A stretch of 64,000 bases of DNA, taken from positions 248,001 through 312,000 of the forward strand of contig CANGEP010000001.1 of NCBI GenBank assembly GCA_947452905.1. The letters are read 5' to 3'. This document shows positions 1-9,249 of the stretch, piece by piece. The first letter of the stretch is position 1, and each line of letters opens with the position of its first letter. Position numbers and translations under genes: made by a program. The stretch comes from Bacteroidota bacterium (lineage in GTDB: Bacteria; Bacteroidota; Bacteroidia; Chitinophagales; Chitinophagaceae). Below the pieces are notes generated by a model. It was not told the origin of the DNA. It saw only the letters and a list, made by a program, of their open reading frames with translations, and searched no databases.

Positions 1-1
1 T

Positions 2-49
2 ATGGAGGATAAAAGAGTACAAGAATTGAGGGCAGAAATGTATTCTTAG
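2..49 (+). CDS. possible C-terminal fragment of a CDS entering from the left edge (…MEDKRVQELRAEMYS*)
   Basis: Open frame from window start to TAG at 47-49; too short to identify. Confidence 0.3.
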   Translation: MEDKRVQELRAEMYS

Positions 50-144
50 CACTTAAAAATCAACTATTTAGCAATATTTAGGTCTTTTTAAGCGTTTAGA
101 ATAAAAAAACTATAAAATAAATGGGACTGTAAGGGTTATTTACT

Positions 145-152
145 TACCTTTG
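145..152 (+). promoter_or_regulatory. Bacteroidota -7 box TACCTTTG upstream of rpmB
   Basis: Exact match to TAnnTTTG, 24 nt before the ATG at 176. Confidence 0.55.
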
Positions 153-175
153 CCGTCCGTAAAAATTAATTTCTC

Positions 176-412
176 ATGGCTAGAGTATGTCAGATAACAG
201 GTAAGAAACCGATGACTGGAAACAGTGTATCTCACTCCAATATCAAAACGAAGCGTCGTTTTCTTCCTAACTTGCAAAAGAAGCGTTTCTTCTTTGTAGA
301 AGAAGATCGTTGGATCACTTTAAAAGTATCTACTGATGCTTTAAGAACTATTAATAAAAATGGTTTAAGTGCAGTTGTTAAAGATTTAAGAGCCGCAGGC
401 GAAAAAATCTAA
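176..412 (+). CDS. rpmB: 50S ribosomal protein L28
   Basis: [34 protein letters not shown] is typical bL28. Confidence 0.97.
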   Translation: MARVCQITGKKPMTGNSVSHSNIKTKRRFLPNLQKKRFFFVEEDRWITLKVSTDALRTINKNGLSAVVKDLRAAGEKI

Positions 413-460
413 CAAAATCCACCTAAGTAAATAAGTAATTAAGAATAATATCACATCATC

Positions 461-643
461 ATGGCACGTAAAGGAAACAGAGTTCAAGTAATATTAGAGT
501 GCACAGAGCATAAAACTTCTGGCATGGCTGGTACTAGCCGTTATATTACAACTAAGAACAAAAAGAATACTCCAGATCGTTTGGAGTTTAAAAAGTATAA
601 CCCAATTTTGAAAAAAGTAACTGTTCATAAAGAAATTAAATAG
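461..643 (+). CDS. rpmG: 50S ribosomal protein L33
   Basis: 60 aa, bL33-like; follows rpmB as usual in Bacteroidota. Confidence 0.96.
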   Translation: MARKGNRVQVILECTEHKTSGMAGTSRYITTKNKKNTPDRLEFKKYNPILKKVTVHKEIK

Positions 644-645
644 TC

Positions 646-819
646 ATGGCAAAAGCAGCATCAAAAAACGCGAAAGTTAAAGATTTGAAAGCTTCAGCCG
701 AAGCTAAAAACTGGACAAAAGTAATTAAAGCTATCCGTAGCCCTAAAACAGGTGCGTATACTTTTAAAGAAAATATTGTTCATAAGGATAAAGTAACTGA
801 GTTCTTAGCAACTAAGTAA
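646..819 (+). CDS. DUF4295 family small protein (57 aa)
   Basis: MAKAASKNAKVKDLKASAEAKNWTKVIKAIRSPKTGAYTFKENIVHKDKVTEFLATK; absent from the ORF track (<60 aa) but conserved after rpmG in Bacteroidota. Confidence 0.88.
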   Translation: MAKAASKNAKVKDLKASAEAKNWTKVIKAIRSPKTGAYTFKENIVHKDKVTEFLATK

Positions 820-847
820 TTTTCTTTCGTTAGTAAACAAAACATTC

Positions 848-877
848 AAAGCTTTCCCGAAACGGAAAGCTTTTTTT
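848..877 (+). terminator. intrinsic terminator after rpmB-rpmG-DUF4295
   Basis: AAAGCTTTCC-CGAAAC-GGAAAGCTTT followed by T-tract. Confidence 0.85.
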
Positions 878-888
878 ATCTTCGTAAT

Positions 889-1854
889 ATGAGTTTTTTA
901 GGAAAATTATTTGGCAAAAAAGAGAAGGAGACATTAGACCAAGGTTTAGAAAAAACTAAACAAGGTTTCCTGGAACGAATCTCTAAAGTGATCATTGGTA
1001 AAACTACCGTTGATGACGAAGTATTGGATCAATTGGAAGAGGCACTTATTGGGGCTGATGTTGGGGTGGATACTACTTTAGCCATCATTGAAAAAATTCA
1101 AGAAAGAGTAAAGAAAGAAAAATATATTTCGACAAGCGAGCTAAATGTGATTCTCCAATCTGAGATGGCTCAAATATTAGTGGACGCACCTTCCGATTTA
1201 TTAGGATTTACACCACCACCACAAAAAAAACCCTATGTAATTTTAGTAGTGGGTGTAAATGGCGTAGGTAAAACAACTACCATAGGTAAATTGGCTCATC
1301 ATTATAAAGAAGCGGGTAATCAAGTGGTATTAGGCGCTGCAGATACTTTTAGGGCGGCTGCTGTAGACCAATTAACTATTTGGAGCGAGCGTGTGGGGGT
1401 GAGTATTGTAAAACAAAATATGGGGGCCGATCCCAGTGCCGTTGCTTTTGATACCATTCAATCAGCCATTGCTAAAAATGCAGATGTGGTGTTAATAGAT
1501 ACCGCTGGTCGATTGCATAACAAAGCACATTTAATGGATGAATTAAATAAAATTAAACGTGTTATTCAAAAGCAATTACCTGAGGCACCTCATGAAGTTT
1601 TGTTAGTACTGGATGGCTCTACTGGGCAAAATGCTTTAGAGCAGGCTAGGCAATTTATGGCGGTGACCGATGTAAATACTTTAGCCATTACTAAACTAGA
1701 TGGCACTGCTAAAGGAGGGGTTGTATTAGCCATTGCACATCAATGTAAAATACCTGTTAAATATATAGGTGTTGGGGAGCAGATCAAAGATTTGCTTTTG
1801 TTTGATAAAAATGAATTTGTAGATTCTTTATTTAGTTTATCAAAAGGGGCCTAA
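889..1854 (+). CDS. ftsY: signal recognition particle docking GTPase FtsY
   Basis: GVNGVGKTTTIGKLA, DTFRAAAVDQL, DTAGRLHNKAHLMDEL, TKLDGTAKGG. Confidence 0.97.
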   Translation: MSFLGKLFGKKEKETLDQGLEKTKQGFLERISKVIIGKTTVDDEVLDQLEEALIGADVGVDTTLAIIEKIQERVKKEKYISTSELNVILQSEMAQILVDAPSDLLGFTPPPQKKPYVILVVGVNGVGKTTTIGKLAHHYKEAGNQVVLGAADTFRAAAVDQLTIWSERVGVSIVKQNMGADPSAVAFDTIQSAIAKNADVVLIDTAGRLHNKAHLMDELNKIKRVIQKQLPEAPHEVLLVLDGSTGQNALEQARQFMAVTDVNTLAITKLDGTAKGGVVLAIAHQCKIPVKYIGVGEQIKDLLLFDKNEFVDSLFSLSKGA

Positions 1855-2376
1855 TTAAAATGTATATCTAATACCAATACCTGCCCAGCCACTTTCAAAA
1901 TAAGAAGCGCCTACAAAATTAAAAGAGGGTTGCCAATCTACACTCACATTTAAAGGGGCATTTTTTAGTTTATAATCCAATCCTAAAATGCCATCAATAC
2001 CTAGCGCTATGCCTGCCGTATGTGCTGGATTGTTTTTCTTCCACTCCTCACTCCAAATACCTAAATGACCCCCGTAACCTGCGTACCAAGTTAAATTTTC
2101 GTTGCCTTCTACAGGGTGATATTTTTCATACAAGACAGTGGCTCTGAATCCATCCAAAGTAAAATAGCCTAAAGTTTCTATGGCTTTATTGAATGTAAAG
2201 AATTTTTTATAGCTAATGGCACTAGGATACATTTTTACACCTATGGCATATTTGTATGGGCTTGCATAAAGATGCAAGTTTCGGTTTACAACACTATCTA
2301 TGGTAAATTCTTGTGCACAGATCTTAGATGTAAAAAGGGCTGCAAAAACAATAATTACAAGGGCTTTACAATTCAT
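1855..2376 (-). CDS. hypothetical exported protein, probable small outer-membrane protein
   Basis: ORF 1855..2397; Sec signal MNCKALVIIVFAALFTSKICAQ starts at the internal Met (2376); C-terminal aromatic IGIRYTF. Confidence 0.6.
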   Translation of the reverse strand: MNCKALVIIVFAALFTSKICAQEFTIDSVVNRNLHLYASPYKYAIGVKMYPSAISYKKFFTFNKAIETLGYFTLDGFRATVLYEKYHPVEGNENLTWYAGYGGHLGIWSEEWKKNNPAHTAGIALGIDGILGLDYKLKNAPLNVSVDWQPSFNFVGASYFESGWAGIGIRYTF

Positions 2377-2453
2377 AATTGACCAATTTGGGGGCATACA
2401 AATTTAAGGGGAAATAGTAAAAACGAACTGTTTAATAAATGCTAAAATTTGGT

Positions 2454-2461
2454 TAGGTTTG
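2454..2461 (+). promoter_or_regulatory. -7 box TAGGTTTG, predicted leaderless start for the polyprenyl synthase gene
   Basis: TAnnTTTG then tagc then ATG at 2466. Confidence 0.5.
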
Positions 2462-2465
2462 TAGC

Positions 2466-3431
2466 ATGTTAAGTTTTCAAGAATTATCGGCAAAGTTTAA
2501 TCAAACATTTGAGGCTAAACAATTTCCCGCAAGTCCTGCTACTCTATATGAGCCAGGCGAATATTTTTTACAAATTGGGGGTAAACGTATTAGACCTGTA
2601 TTATGTTTATTAGGGAATGAGTTGTTTAATGAAATTCATTCCGATGCCTATTTAGTAGCAAAAGCCATAGAGCTTTTTCATAATTTTACCTTAGTCCATG
2701 ATGATATGATGGATGAGGCTTCTTTGAGAAGAGGCATGCCCACCGTTCACACAAAATATGATTCAAATACAGCTTTATTAGTTGGGGATGTTATGGTGAT
2801 CCGTGCCTATGAATGTTTACAAAACATTCAAGCTTCTTATTTGCCTAAAGTATTGCAGCTTTTTAATAAAACTGCAAGAGAGGTTTGTGAAGGTCAACAG
2901 TTGGACATGGATTATGCAAAAATGGAAACAGTTAGTTTAGAAGCCTATATACATATGATAACTTTAAAAACATCTGTTTTATTGGCATGTAGTTTAGAAG
3001 CAGGTGCAATCATTGGTGGCGCAGGTGAAAACAATTGCAGACATTTATATGAATTTGGACGAAAATTAGGTATCGCTTTTCAAATTCAGGACGATTATTT
3101 AGATGCTTATGGGGACGCTGCTATTTTTGGTAAAGAAGCGGGTGGGGATATCAAACAAAATAAAAAAACTTTTTTGTTAATCCATGCTTTAGAAGTTGCA
3201 AATCCAACTCAAAAAAATAAATTATCAAGTTTATTACAACGTAATGATGAAGATAAAGTGCAACAAGTACTCGCCATTTTTGACGAGTGTGGAGTGGCTA
3301 CTTGGGCCGAAAGTTTAAAAGCAAAATACATGCAAGAAGCATTAGCACATTTAGAAGCTATTGCGGTGATTTCGGATCGAAAAAAACCTTTAATCGATTT
3401 AGCTAATTATTTAATGAATCGAAATAAATAA
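2466..3431 (+). CDS. polyprenyl synthetase family protein (geranylgeranyl/polyprenyl diphosphate synthase)
   Basis: GGKRIRP, LVHDDMMDEASLRRG, FQIQDDYLDAYGD Asp-rich motifs. Confidence 0.95.
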   Translation: MLSFQELSAKFNQTFEAKQFPASPATLYEPGEYFLQIGGKRIRPVLCLLGNELFNEIHSDAYLVAKAIELFHNFTLVHDDMMDEASLRRGMPTVHTKYDSNTALLVGDVMVIRAYECLQNIQASYLPKVLQLFNKTAREVCEGQQLDMDYAKMETVSLEAYIHMITLKTSVLLACSLEAGAIIGGAGENNCRHLYEFGRKLGIAFQIQDDYLDAYGDAAIFGKEAGGDIKQNKKTFLLIHALEVANPTQKNKLSSLLQRNDEDKVQQVLAIFDECGVATWAESLKAKYMQEALAHLEAIAVISDRKKPLIDLANYLMNRNK

Positions 3432-3443
3432 CCCAATTCAATA

Positions 3444-5141
3444 ATGAGTTTATTCAGAAAAAAATCGATCGAAAAAATTGTGGCAGATGCTGCCGCTGGA
3501 ATGACAGATGGCCATAGCGCCAATGGGTTAAAAAAGGAGTTAGGGGTTAAGGATTTAACATTTATGGGCATTGCAGCTGTGGTGGGTGCTGGTATATTCT
3601 CTACCATTGGAACAGCTGCTTTTCATGGAGGGCCTGGTATTTCCTTATTGTTTGTAATAACTGCTATTACTTGTGGATTTAGTGCTTTATGTTATGCAGA
3701 GTTTGCAAGTAGAGTTCCTATTGCAGGAAGTGCTTACACCTATGCTTATGTTACTTTTGGTGAATTAATCGCATGGATAATTGGATGGGCTTTAATTTTA
3801 GAATATGCCATTGGTAATATTGTAGTGGCTATAAGTTGGAGTGGCTATTTTGTAAATTTATTAGAGGGCTTCCATATTCATTTGCCAGGTTGGTTATCGA
3901 CTAATTATGAACAAGCTGAACAAGGATATAGTGAAGCGATAGCTCATTTAAAAGCAGGGGGGACCACTGAAACTTTTAGTAAACTCGCTCGAATAGGGTA
4001 TGATGCCATTACCAATGCGCCTAAAATTGGGGATTGGAGAATTATTTTAAATGTACCTGCACTTATTATTGTTATTTTAATTACAGCATTAGTATATCGT
4101 GGCATAAAAGAAAGTAAGAAGAGTACTAATGCCATGGTTATATTTAAAATTTGTGTAATTATAGGCATTATTGTAATCGGTTTTTTTTATGTGGATACTT
4201 CCAATTGGGTGCCCTTTATGCCCAATGGCTTTAGAGGAGTTTTAGCGGGGGTTTCTGCTGTATTTTACGCTTATATTGGGTTTGACGCCATCTCAACTAC
4301 TGCGGAAGAATGTAAAAATCCTCAAAGGGATTTGCCTAGAGGGATGATTTATTCACTTATTATTTGTACTGTTTTATATATTTTAATCGCTCTTGTCTTA
4401 ACAGGCATGGTTAATTATTCGCAGTTAAAAGTGGACGACCCGCTAGCTTTTGTTTTTGAAAAATTGGGCTTGCATAAAATTGGTTATGTAATATCCGTGA
4501 GTGCAGTGGTGGCTACAACTAGTGTATTGTTGGTCTTTCAATTAGGTCAACCAAGAATATGGATGAGCATGAGTCGTGATGGATTGTTACCTAAAAGATT
4601 TTCTAATGTACATCCAAAGTTTGGCACACCTGCATTTGCCACTATTGTTACAGGAATTTTTGTAGGTATTCCCTCCTTATTTATGTCTATTAGTAGAATG
4701 ACCGATTTAACTAGTATTGGAACCCTATTTGCTTTCGTTTTAGTATGTTTTGGAGTATTAGTATTACCTCGTTTGTCTGCTTCTACCAATAAGCAATCAT
4801 TTAGATTGCCCTATATTAATGGTCAATTCATTATACCTATTTTAGCGGCTGTGTTTATTTATTTTGGTCAACACAGAATCATAGCAGCATTTAATGCTTC
4901 TGGAACAGAGGGTTATCAAGAAGTTTTATATTTAGTATTTGTTTTCATCTTACTAATTGTGGCTGTATTTAGTTTTATCAGAAAGTATTCAGTAATTCCT
5001 ATTGTAGGTGCTATGTGTTGCTTGTATCTGATGATTGAAATTCCACCTATTAGTTGGTTGTGGTTTTTTATATGGATGACTATTGGTTTAATATTATATA
5101 GCTTTTATGGTCGCAAGAATAGCTTGCTTTCCAAATCTTAA
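3444..5141 (+). CDS. APC-family amino acid permease
   Basis: ~12 TM, GIAAVVGAGIFSTIGTAA, FDAISTTAEE. Confidence 0.93.
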   Translation: MSLFRKKSIEKIVADAAAGMTDGHSANGLKKELGVKDLTFMGIAAVVGAGIFSTIGTAAFHGGPGISLLFVITAITCGFSALCYAEFASRVPIAGSAYTYAYVTFGELIAWIIGWALILEYAIGNIVVAISWSGYFVNLLEGFHIHLPGWLSTNYEQAEQGYSEAIAHLKAGGTTETFSKLARIGYDAITNAPKIGDWRIILNVPALIIVILITALVYRGIKESKKSTNAMVIFKICVIIGIIVIGFFYVDTSNWVPFMPNGFRGVLAGVSAVFYAYIGFDAISTTAEECKNPQRDLPRGMIYSLIICTVLYILIALVLTGMVNYSQLKVDDPLAFVFEKLGLHKIGYVISVSAVVATTSVLLVFQLGQPRIWMSMSRDGLLPKRFSNVHPKFGTPAFATIVTGIFVGIPSLFMSISRMTDLTSIGTLFAFVLVCFGVLVLPRLSASTNKQSFRLPYINGQFIIPILAAVFIYFGQHRIIAAFNASGTEGYQEVLYLVFVFILLIVAVFSFIRKYSVIPIVGAMCCLYLMIEIPPISWLWFFIWMTIGLILYSFYGRKNSLLSKS

Positions 5142-5144
5142 GAC

Positions 5145-6173
5145 ATGAAATATCAGGTGGGTGACGAAATAATTGTTTTACACAGTAACGAGGAAGGTCG
5201 AATCATCGAAATGATGAATGATAAAATGGTGATGATTGAAGTAAGAGGCGTAAAGTTTCCAGCTTATATGGATCAAATTGATTTTCCTTATTTTAAAAGA
5301 TTTACGGAGAAAAAGTTATTTCCTAATAAAACTGCTCCGCAAAAAATTTATGTAGATCAAATACCTAAAGAAAAGATTAAAAAGAACGAAAGTAAAGAAG
5401 ATGAAGGAGTGTGGATGTATATAATTCCTAAATTTACACTTGACGATTTTAATGACGAAATTGTAGAAAGCGTAAAAATATTTTTATCTAATAGGACAAG
5501 AGTAGCCTATAAATTTATTTACGATCAATGTTTTGCCCAGGAAAGTAATTTTTCAATTGAATCGAGTATCGATCCTTTTACCGATTTTTACATTCATGAT
5601 ATTTCATTTTCAGATGTGAGCGATAGTCCTCAATTTAATTTTGATTTTTCATTAATAGAGGCTCATAAAAAGAAAGCTGATCATTTTGAATCTTCTGTGA
5701 AAGTGAAGCCTAAGCAATTATTCCAAAAAATAGAACAATTAAAAGAAGATAGTTTAGTATCTATTTCCTATAAATTATTTGATACGTATCCAGACAAAGA
5801 AGAAGATAATCATATTGCCATCGATATTTTACGTAATGCAGGTTATAAAGTGTATGAAGTTAGCAAGATTAAGCAAAATATTCCTACGGCGAGATCGGTG
5901 GTCGATTTACATATCGAAAAAATTGTAGACAAGCACAGTCATTTAACAAACGCTGAGATAATACAAATACAATTAGCTGAATTTGAAAAATGGCTAGAGT
6001 TAGCGCAGTTCAATCATTTGCCTTCCATGATTTTTATTCACGGTATAGGCAAGGGCAAGCTTAAAGAGGAAATTCATGATTTATTAAAAGTCAAAACAGG
6101 GATCAAAAGCTTTATAAATAAGTACCATGAATTTTATGGGTATGGAGCCACTGAGATCTATTTTAGCTATTAA
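5145..6173 (+). CDS. DUF2027 / Smr-domain protein
   Basis: C-terminal VDLHIEKI…FIHGIGKGKLKEEI Smr motifs; N-terminal DUF2027-like region. Confidence 0.85.
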   Translation: MKYQVGDEIIVLHSNEEGRIIEMMNDKMVMIEVRGVKFPAYMDQIDFPYFKRFTEKKLFPNKTAPQKIYVDQIPKEKIKKNESKEDEGVWMYIIPKFTLDDFNDEIVESVKIFLSNRTRVAYKFIYDQCFAQESNFSIESSIDPFTDFYIHDISFSDVSDSPQFNFDFSLIEAHKKKADHFESSVKVKPKQLFQKIEQLKEDSLVSISYKLFDTYPDKEEDNHIAIDILRNAGYKVYEVSKIKQNIPTARSVVDLHIEKIVDKHSHLTNAEIIQIQLAEFEKWLELAQFNHLPSMIFIHGIGKGKLKEEIHDLLKVKTGIKSFINKYHEFYGYGATEIYFSY

Positions 6174-6204
6174 ATCCCATTTTTATCAGTCCTTTTTAAT
6201 TCCG

Positions 6205-6212
6205 TACCTTTG
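6205..6212 (+). promoter_or_regulatory. -7 box TACCTTTG upstream of rnpB
   Basis: Exact TAnnTTTG; last G is 5 nt before the predicted P1 5' strand at 6217. Confidence 0.6.
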
Positions 6213-6214
6213 TA

Positions 6215-6562
6215 GCACTACAAACCCGAACTATCGTGGTAAGCAATTGCCAAGGAAAGTCCGGACAGCATAGGGTAACCCACCGGTGAATAGCCGGCGT
6301 TCTCGCAAGAGGGCAGAGAAAGTGCCACAGAAAATAACTACCTCGCAAGAGGAAAAGGTGAAAACGTGAGGTAAGAGCTCACGGATAAGACAAGTAATTG
6401 TTTTATAGGGTAAACCTTGGGTGCTGTAATGCCACGTAAAGGAACATTTGAGGGCTACTCGCTCGAGTTCCAGGGTAGGCAGCAAGACCTTATCAGTAAT
6501 GATGAGGCTAGATAAATGATAGTTTAGAAACAGAATCCGGCTTATGAGGCTTGTAGTATTTT
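6215..6562 (+). ncRNA. rnpB: RNase P RNA, bacterial class A
   Basis: ggaaaGTCCGGAC, aaagtGCCACAGAAA, ACAGAATCCGGCTTA; P1 pairing ACTACAA (6217-6223) / TTGTAGT (6551-6557). Confidence 0.94.
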
Positions 6563-6604
6563 TTAACCAAAAGTAGTCTTACAAAGACCACAGAAAAACA
6601 GATC

Positions 6605-7694
6605 ATGACGATAGAGCAAATTAAGCGCATGAGGGACCAAGTAATAGTCCTGAGGAGGTTTCTTTGACGTTGATAATCGTATTCAAAAAGTAAATCAAGA
6701 CAAGCAACTTTCCTTGTCGCCTGGTTTTTGGGATGATAATACCCGTGCTACAAGCACGATGAAAGAAATCAAATTAAATGAATATTGGGTACACTTATTT
6801 CAAGCAGTTGAAAATAGTGTTGAAGATTTTGCAGTACTCTTTGAATTTTGGAAAGGAGGTGATGCTACTGAAATTGAAACGGAAGAAGCATTTGCGAAAG
6901 CAACCAAAGCCATAGAAGAAGCTGAATTTAAGAGCACGCTCAATAAGCCCGAAGATGAACTTCCTGCTATTCTGCAAATCAATCCAGGTGCTGGAGGAAC
7001 GGAGAGTCAGGATTGGGCCGAAATGCTTCTTAGAATGTATACTATGTATGGAGAGAAGCAAGGATGGACAGTGAGCTCTTTAGATTATCAAGAAGGGGAT
7101 GGTGCTGGTATTAAATCCGCCACTTTACAATTTGATGGACCCTTTGCTTATGGTTTTTTAAAAGCAGAATCAGGAGTACATCGTTTGGTTAGAATATCAC
7201 CATTTGATAGTAATGCACGCCGACATACAAGTTTTGCTTCAGTATACGTTTACCCTTTAATAGATGACAGTATTGAAATAAATGTAAGCCCAGCTGATAT
7301 TGAATGGGAATTTTATAGAAGTGGGGGTAAAGGAGGTCAAAACGTAAATAAGGTAGAAACAGCAGTTCGATTAAAACATATTCCCTCAGGAATTATAGTA
7401 GAATGTCAACAATCTAGAACTCAAGGGGAGAATAGAGAAATTGCCATGAAGATGTTAAAGAGTAGATTGTACGAAGAAGAAATGCGTAAAAAACAAGAAG
7501 CACTTAATGCCAATAATGCTAACAAAAAGAAAATAGAATGGGGCAGTCAAATTCGTTCATATGTGTTTCATCCCTATAAAATGATTAAAGATCATAGAAC
7601 CGATTATGAAGTGGGTAATGTAGGGCCTGTAATGGATGGCGAAATTGATGGATTTATCAAAGCTTATTTAATGTCAGAAAAGGGGGAAGATTAA
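6605..7694 (+). CDS. prfB: peptide chain release factor 2, with programmed +1 frameshift at 6662-6668
   Basis: Frame 0 [20 protein letters not shown] then CTT TGA C at 6662-6668, SD-like AGGAGG 6653-6658; +1 frame gives [25 protein letters not shown]…; GGxGGQ motif [12 protein letters not shown]. Confidence 0.97.
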
Positions 7695-7695
7695 T

Positions 7696-9249
7696 TTATT
7701 TTTTAGGCCTTAATTCGGCTAGCCATTTAAATCCTCTTACTTCTTTTTCGTCTTTAGGTATCTGTCCCATGGGGGTTAATTTACCTAATAATTGGTTTCT
7801 AAAAATTACTTTTGCAGGTTCTCCCTTTTCAAATTCAATATCTATTATTTGCGCTGTGGAATGATTCATACCAATAAACTTTTTTTGTTCATCCATTGCG
7901 TAATAAATATTTTCTGCGGCCCCTTTCATGCTCATTCTGTGTATTTGCCCTTCTTCAAAAGTGGCTTTTAATTTTATTCCTTTTAGTTGATTAAAATACT
8001 CGCTACTGTCAACTTTGTTAATGGCCAATGCGTTATCAAAAACTAAAAGTCCTTCTGGTTTCTTATTGTTTAAAAATAAAAAAATGGTATCGCCAGTAAT
8101 TTGATTGTTATTGGACCATAGGATTGGTTGATGAAGCAAGCGGATAGTGGAATCTGATAAACTGTAAAATAAACTATCACAACTTGCTTGTAATGAATCT
8201 GAATAGACCGTTACATGATGATAAGCCTCAAAATATTTATTTAAACTAGTATCTGTGATTTTACTAACAGAATCCCTTGCTTTTGTTAAAGGCCTTTTTA
8301 AATCACTAATGAGTCCTGTATGTAAAGTATCTGCTCTAACATATAAGGTATCCTTGGCTTGTTTAATAAGTAACAAAGGGTTGTCGGTAGCCAATAATAT
8401 GCTTTTAGGTTTGTTGGTTTTAATATTATTGGCCAATAAATCAAAACTTAAACTATCCTTTGATCTGTAAATAGCATTGCCTTTGAAATCTCCCAAACCC
8501 AGTGAATCATCTACCGCCATTTCATCTGCTATAAAAGTATAAGTACTATCATCAATAGAAGATCTTTCATACAAGTATCCTTTACGATTACCAATATTAT
8601 AATTTCCGTTAGTGGTTTTAATAATTCTTGCCCCATTTATGATTTTGGTAGGGCTCATGAAATTAGTTAACTGAGAATAGGTATTATATTCTAAAGTATC
8701 TGTGATAATATTAGAATCAGGATCCTTAAGCTCCACTTTTTTTCTAAAAATTACATCTCTGGTAGTTCCATAATAATAGCCTTCGGTGCTAGTCAAAACG
8801 GTTTTGTTTCTTACTAGTTTACCTCCTTTTTTATAATTACCAATTTTAACCGCTACATCGTAATCTAGAGAATCGGTTGTTAATACTCCTTTGCCGTCGG
8901 TAAGTTTCACCTTTTTTCTTAAAAATGCATTCTTGGTATCTCCTAAATATTTTATATAATCGGAATACACGTGCACACTATCTGCGTCATTAATATGAAT
9001 ATGACCAAAACCTTCGAGTGTATTTTTAGAAGAGTTTAATACAATGCTATCGCCAAATAAAAGAGCAGTGCCTTGTTTTATTTTAACATGACCCACAAGG
9101 ATTAAGAAATCCATGCTGTCCATTTTTTTCATGTTATAGGTCTCGGCCGAAAGAAATTCAATTCTTTTTCCTGTGCTATCAATTGTTTGGGCATGTGATA
9201 GCTTAAATAACAAAACATAGCCTAAAAAAAATAGTATTCGCTTATTCAT
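7696..9249 (-). CDS. OstA/LptA-like LPS export protein
   Basis: Signal peptide; repeated beta-jellyroll segments (LTTDSLDYD…, SDSLFYSLSDSTI…); next to MlaD and near LptD-like gene. Confidence 0.8.
   Translation of the reverse strand: MNKRILFFLGYVLLFKLSHAQTIDSTGKRIEFLSAETYNMKKMDSMDFLILVGHVKIKQGTALLFGDSIVLNSSKNTLEGFGHIHINDADSVHVYSDYIKYLGDTKNAFLRKKVKLTDGKGVLTTDSLDYDVAVKIGNYKKGGKLVRNKTVLTSTEGYYYGTTRDVIFRKKVELKDPDSNIITDTLEYNTYSQLTNFMSPTKIINGARIIKTTNGNYNIGNRKGYLYERSSIDDSTYTFIADEMAVDDSLGLGDFKGNAIYRSKDSLSFDLLANNIKTNKPKSILLATDNPLLLIKQAKDTLYVRADTLHTGLISDLKRPLTKARDSVSKITDTSLNKYFEAYHHVTVYSDSLQASCDSLFYSLSDSTIRLLHQPILWSNNNQITGDTIFLFLNNKKPEGLLVFDNALAINKVDSSEYFNQLKGIKLKATFEEGQIHRMSMKGAAENIYYAMDEQKKFIGMNHSTAQIIDIEFEKGEPAKVIFRNQLLGKLTPMGQIPKDEKEVRGFKWLAELRPKK

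Noticed and set aside
3407-5141. Antisense ORFs inside the amino acid permease (3407-3607, 3944-4168, 4547-4789)
   Set aside because: Shadow ORFs of a transmembrane gene with hydrophobic codon bias; no supporting signals.
6231-6237. Treating the 6215-6562 region as a riboswitch or novel structured RNA
   Set aside because: GGAAAGUCCGGAC, GCCACAGAAA and ACAGAAUCCGGCUUA are RNase P RNA hallmarks with a P1 helix; it is a known RNA.
6231-6485. 84-aa ORF on the - strand
   Set aside because: Lies wholly inside the RNase P RNA gene on the opposite strand; low-complexity artefact of a structured RNA.
6570-6588. Hairpin GTAGTCTT-ACA-AAGACCAC between rnpB and prfB as a terminator
   Set aside because: Contains a mismatch and is followed by A-rich rather than T-rich sequence.
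6714-7694. prfB as an ORF starting at 6714
   Set aside because: The true CDS starts at 6605 and reaches this frame by a +1 programmed frameshift at CTT-TGA-C.
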